Assembly (NCBI GenBank): GCA_036380435.1
Contig: DASVES010000351.1
Location: 1-7,043, forward strand
Reading direction: 5' to 3'
Source: DASQDT01 sp036380435
GTDB lineage: Bacteria; Acidobacteriota; Blastocatellia; Pyrinomonadales; Pyrinomonadaceae
DNA length: 7,043 nt
This document shows, piece by piece, positions 5,861 through 7,043 of this stretch (its first letter is position 1; each line of letters begins with the position of its first letter). The notes beneath the pieces are model-generated. The model made no database searches, was not told the origin of the DNA, and worked only from the letters and a program-made list of their open reading frames with translations. The position numbers and the translations under genes were made by a program.

Positions 5861-7043
5861 CTACAGAATTGGTTTCGCCGCCTGTTCCTGTTGTGTGTTC
5901 TGGCCAGGCAGACTTCCGGCCCGGCCGAGTCGCATCAGCGGCTCATTGATACGGCGCTCGACGACTTCGGGCGAGAAGTGCTCGCGGACGTGCGCGTAGC
6001 CGTTGTCAGAGAGCTTCTGCCACAACTCGCCGTCGAGGTAGAGACGCACGACGGCGTCGGCGAAGGCGCGCGCGTCCGGGGTGATCATGGCGCTTGTGCC
6101 GTCTTCGAGTCCCATGCCTTCAGCGCCGACGGGCGTGGTGACGACGGGCAGGCCGTAGGCCAGCGACTCGCCGATCTTGCCCTTGACGCCCGCGCCGAAT
6201 CGAATCGGCGCGACGAAGACGCGGGAGCGCTCGAAGAACGGATCAACGTCGGGCACGTAGCCGGTCACGCGCACCGCGTCGGAGGCGTAGGCGCTGATCT
6301 CGGGGGAGGAGTTGTCGCCGACGATGGTGAGTCGCACGCCGGGCAGGGCTTCGCGCACGAGGGGGAAGATTTCACGCATGAAGTGCTGGACGCCGTCCGA
6401 GTTCGGGCGGTGGTAGAGGTTGCCGACGAAGAGGAGGTCGCGCCGCTCGTCGAATGGGAGGCCGCGCCCGTGCGGCGTGTGGATGGTCGGGATGATCTCG
6501 ACGGGGCGGCCGCTCACCTCTCGCTCCAGCGCGCGCCGGTCTTCGGGCGAGGCGCACCAGAAGAGGTCGCTCGCTTGCGCGAGGCGCGTCTCGATCTCGC
6601 GGTAGCGCGCGGCCTCGGCGCGCGCGCGCGCGTCGCCACTCAACTCGGCCTCGCGCCCGATGCGGATGAAGTAGGCGTCCACCATGTCGTAGACGATCTT
6701 GATGCCGGGTGACGCGCGCCGCACGTCTTCGAGGAGCGCGTCGGCCACTTCGGGGCGGCTGAAGATGGCGGCGTAGGGGCGTCGCTCGCGCAGCAGCCGC
6801 GCGTAATCGACGAGGCTCGCCGTCTCGATGCCCTCGCGCCAGAGCAGGCTCTCGTAGTTTGTCCCCGTGGGGCGGTTGAATGGAATGAAGACGGGGCGGC
6901 TCCAGCGGGCGAGCGAGCGGAGGATGTGGAACATGCGGGCGCTGCCGGCGTCGCGGTCGGGCGTGGGCGTGCGCTCGTCGAAGACGAAGACGAAGGGCGT
7001 GCGCCGTCGCTCCGCCGCGCGCTCCGCCGGCGGCGCGGCGCGG
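5861..7043 (-). CDS. GT4-family glycosyltransferase, C-terminal part (runs off right edge)
   Basis: Transfers a sugar from a nucleotide donor onto a growing glycan at the cytoplasmic face of the membrane, judging from the family. The frame is open from the right edge to the TAG at 5863-5861, giving 393 codons. The first in-window methionine (6934) is internal, because 36 open codons precede it, including FVFVFDERTPTPDRDAGSAR, an N-terminal signature of GT4 enzymes (beta-1 strand, then the D-R-x-P-x-x-D-x-D-A-G-S loop). Counting from that methionine, the C-terminal donor domain has LLFVGNLYHRPNSDG (167-181), LTIVGDNSSPEI (202-213), VTGYVPDVDPFF (223-234), APIRFGAGVKGKIGESLAYG (242-261) with E256, and PVVTTPVGAEGM (263-274). 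The Arg/Ala/Pro-rich stretch at the edge looks like an inter-domain linker, so the protein may be larger. It is followed by the epimerase gene. Confidence 0.93.
   Translation of the reverse strand, partial: RAAPPAERAAERRRTPFVFVFDERTPTPDRDAGSARMFHILRSLARWSRPVFIPFNRPTGTNYESLLWREGIETASLVDYARLLRERRPYAAIFSRPEVADALLEDVRRASPGIKIVYDMVDAYFIRIGREAELSGDARARAEAARYREIETRLAQASDLFWCASPEDRRALEREVSGRPVEIIPTIHTPHGRGLPFDERRDLLFVGNLYHRPNSDGVQHFMREIFPLVREALPGVRLTIVGDNSSPEISAYASDAVRVTGYVPDVDPFFERSRVFVAPIRFGAGVKGKIGESLAYGLPVVTTPVGAEGMGLEDGTSAMITPDARAFADAVVRLYLDGELWQKLSDNGYAHVREHFSPEVVERRINEPLMRLGRAGSLPGQNTQQEQAAKPIL

Noticed and set aside
6614..6634. Alternating GC run that might form Z-DNA
   Set aside because: It encodes the Ala/Arg helix of the glycosyltransferase in frame and is expected from codon bias in a high-GC genome.
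5891..6712. Plus-strand 273-codon frame opposite the glycosyltransferase
   Set aside because: Antisense shadow; the minus strand carries clear GT4 motifs throughout.

Overview
This is a high-GC bacterial chromosomal window with six protein-coding genes. Two run off the edges, and there is no RNA gene, CRISPR array or recognisable transposase. The best taxonomic hint is the protein ending at 695: a short N-terminal CPxC zinc ribbon, then a TolB/FlgO-like domain, then TPRs. That arrangement, together with GC content and short palindromic repeats in the gaps, is what I would expect of an Acidobacteriota genome, perhaps of the Blastocatellia/Pyrinomonadaceae type. This is an inference from style, not a proven placement.

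Left half (1-3125, all minus strand). In transcription order these are an unrecognised 257-aa protein (3125-2352), the zinc-ribbon/TolB-like/TPR protein (2341-695, only 10 bases downstream, so probably co-transcribed), and the first 190 codons of an APC-superfamily amino-acid permease (571 to the left edge). The permease appears to have its own promoter. The long plus-strand reading frames opposite these genes are GC-driven shadows.

Centre (3126-3353) is a divergent intergenic region. A good sigma70-type promoter (TTGACA, 17-base spacer, TAGTCT) faces right, and an extended -10 (TGATATATT) faces left.

Right half (3354-7043) is sugar-nucleotide and surface-polysaccharide metabolism. It holds a plus-strand nucleotide-sugar dehydrogenase of the UDP-GlcNAc 6-dehydrogenase (WbpA/TviB-like) type, then a convergent minus-strand pair: a GT4 glycosyltransferase (from beyond the right edge to 5861) followed by an NAD-dependent sugar epimerase/dehydratase (5718-4774). 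Together they could supply and use a uronic or hexose sugar nucleotide for an exopolysaccharide, capsule or O-antigen.

The most unusual structure is in the two gaps around the epimerase gene. Each gap is almost filled by a different large palindrome made of short tandem units. The element at 4706-4785 has eight ACGGAT/ATCCGT hexamers at 9-10 base spacing and supplies the stop codon of the epimerase. The element at 5749-5860 has heptamer AGTGATG arrays in inverted orientation, with a 30-base stem and an outer 7-bp clamp that abuts the glycosyltransferase stop codon. No stretch over 300 bases lacks a gene.
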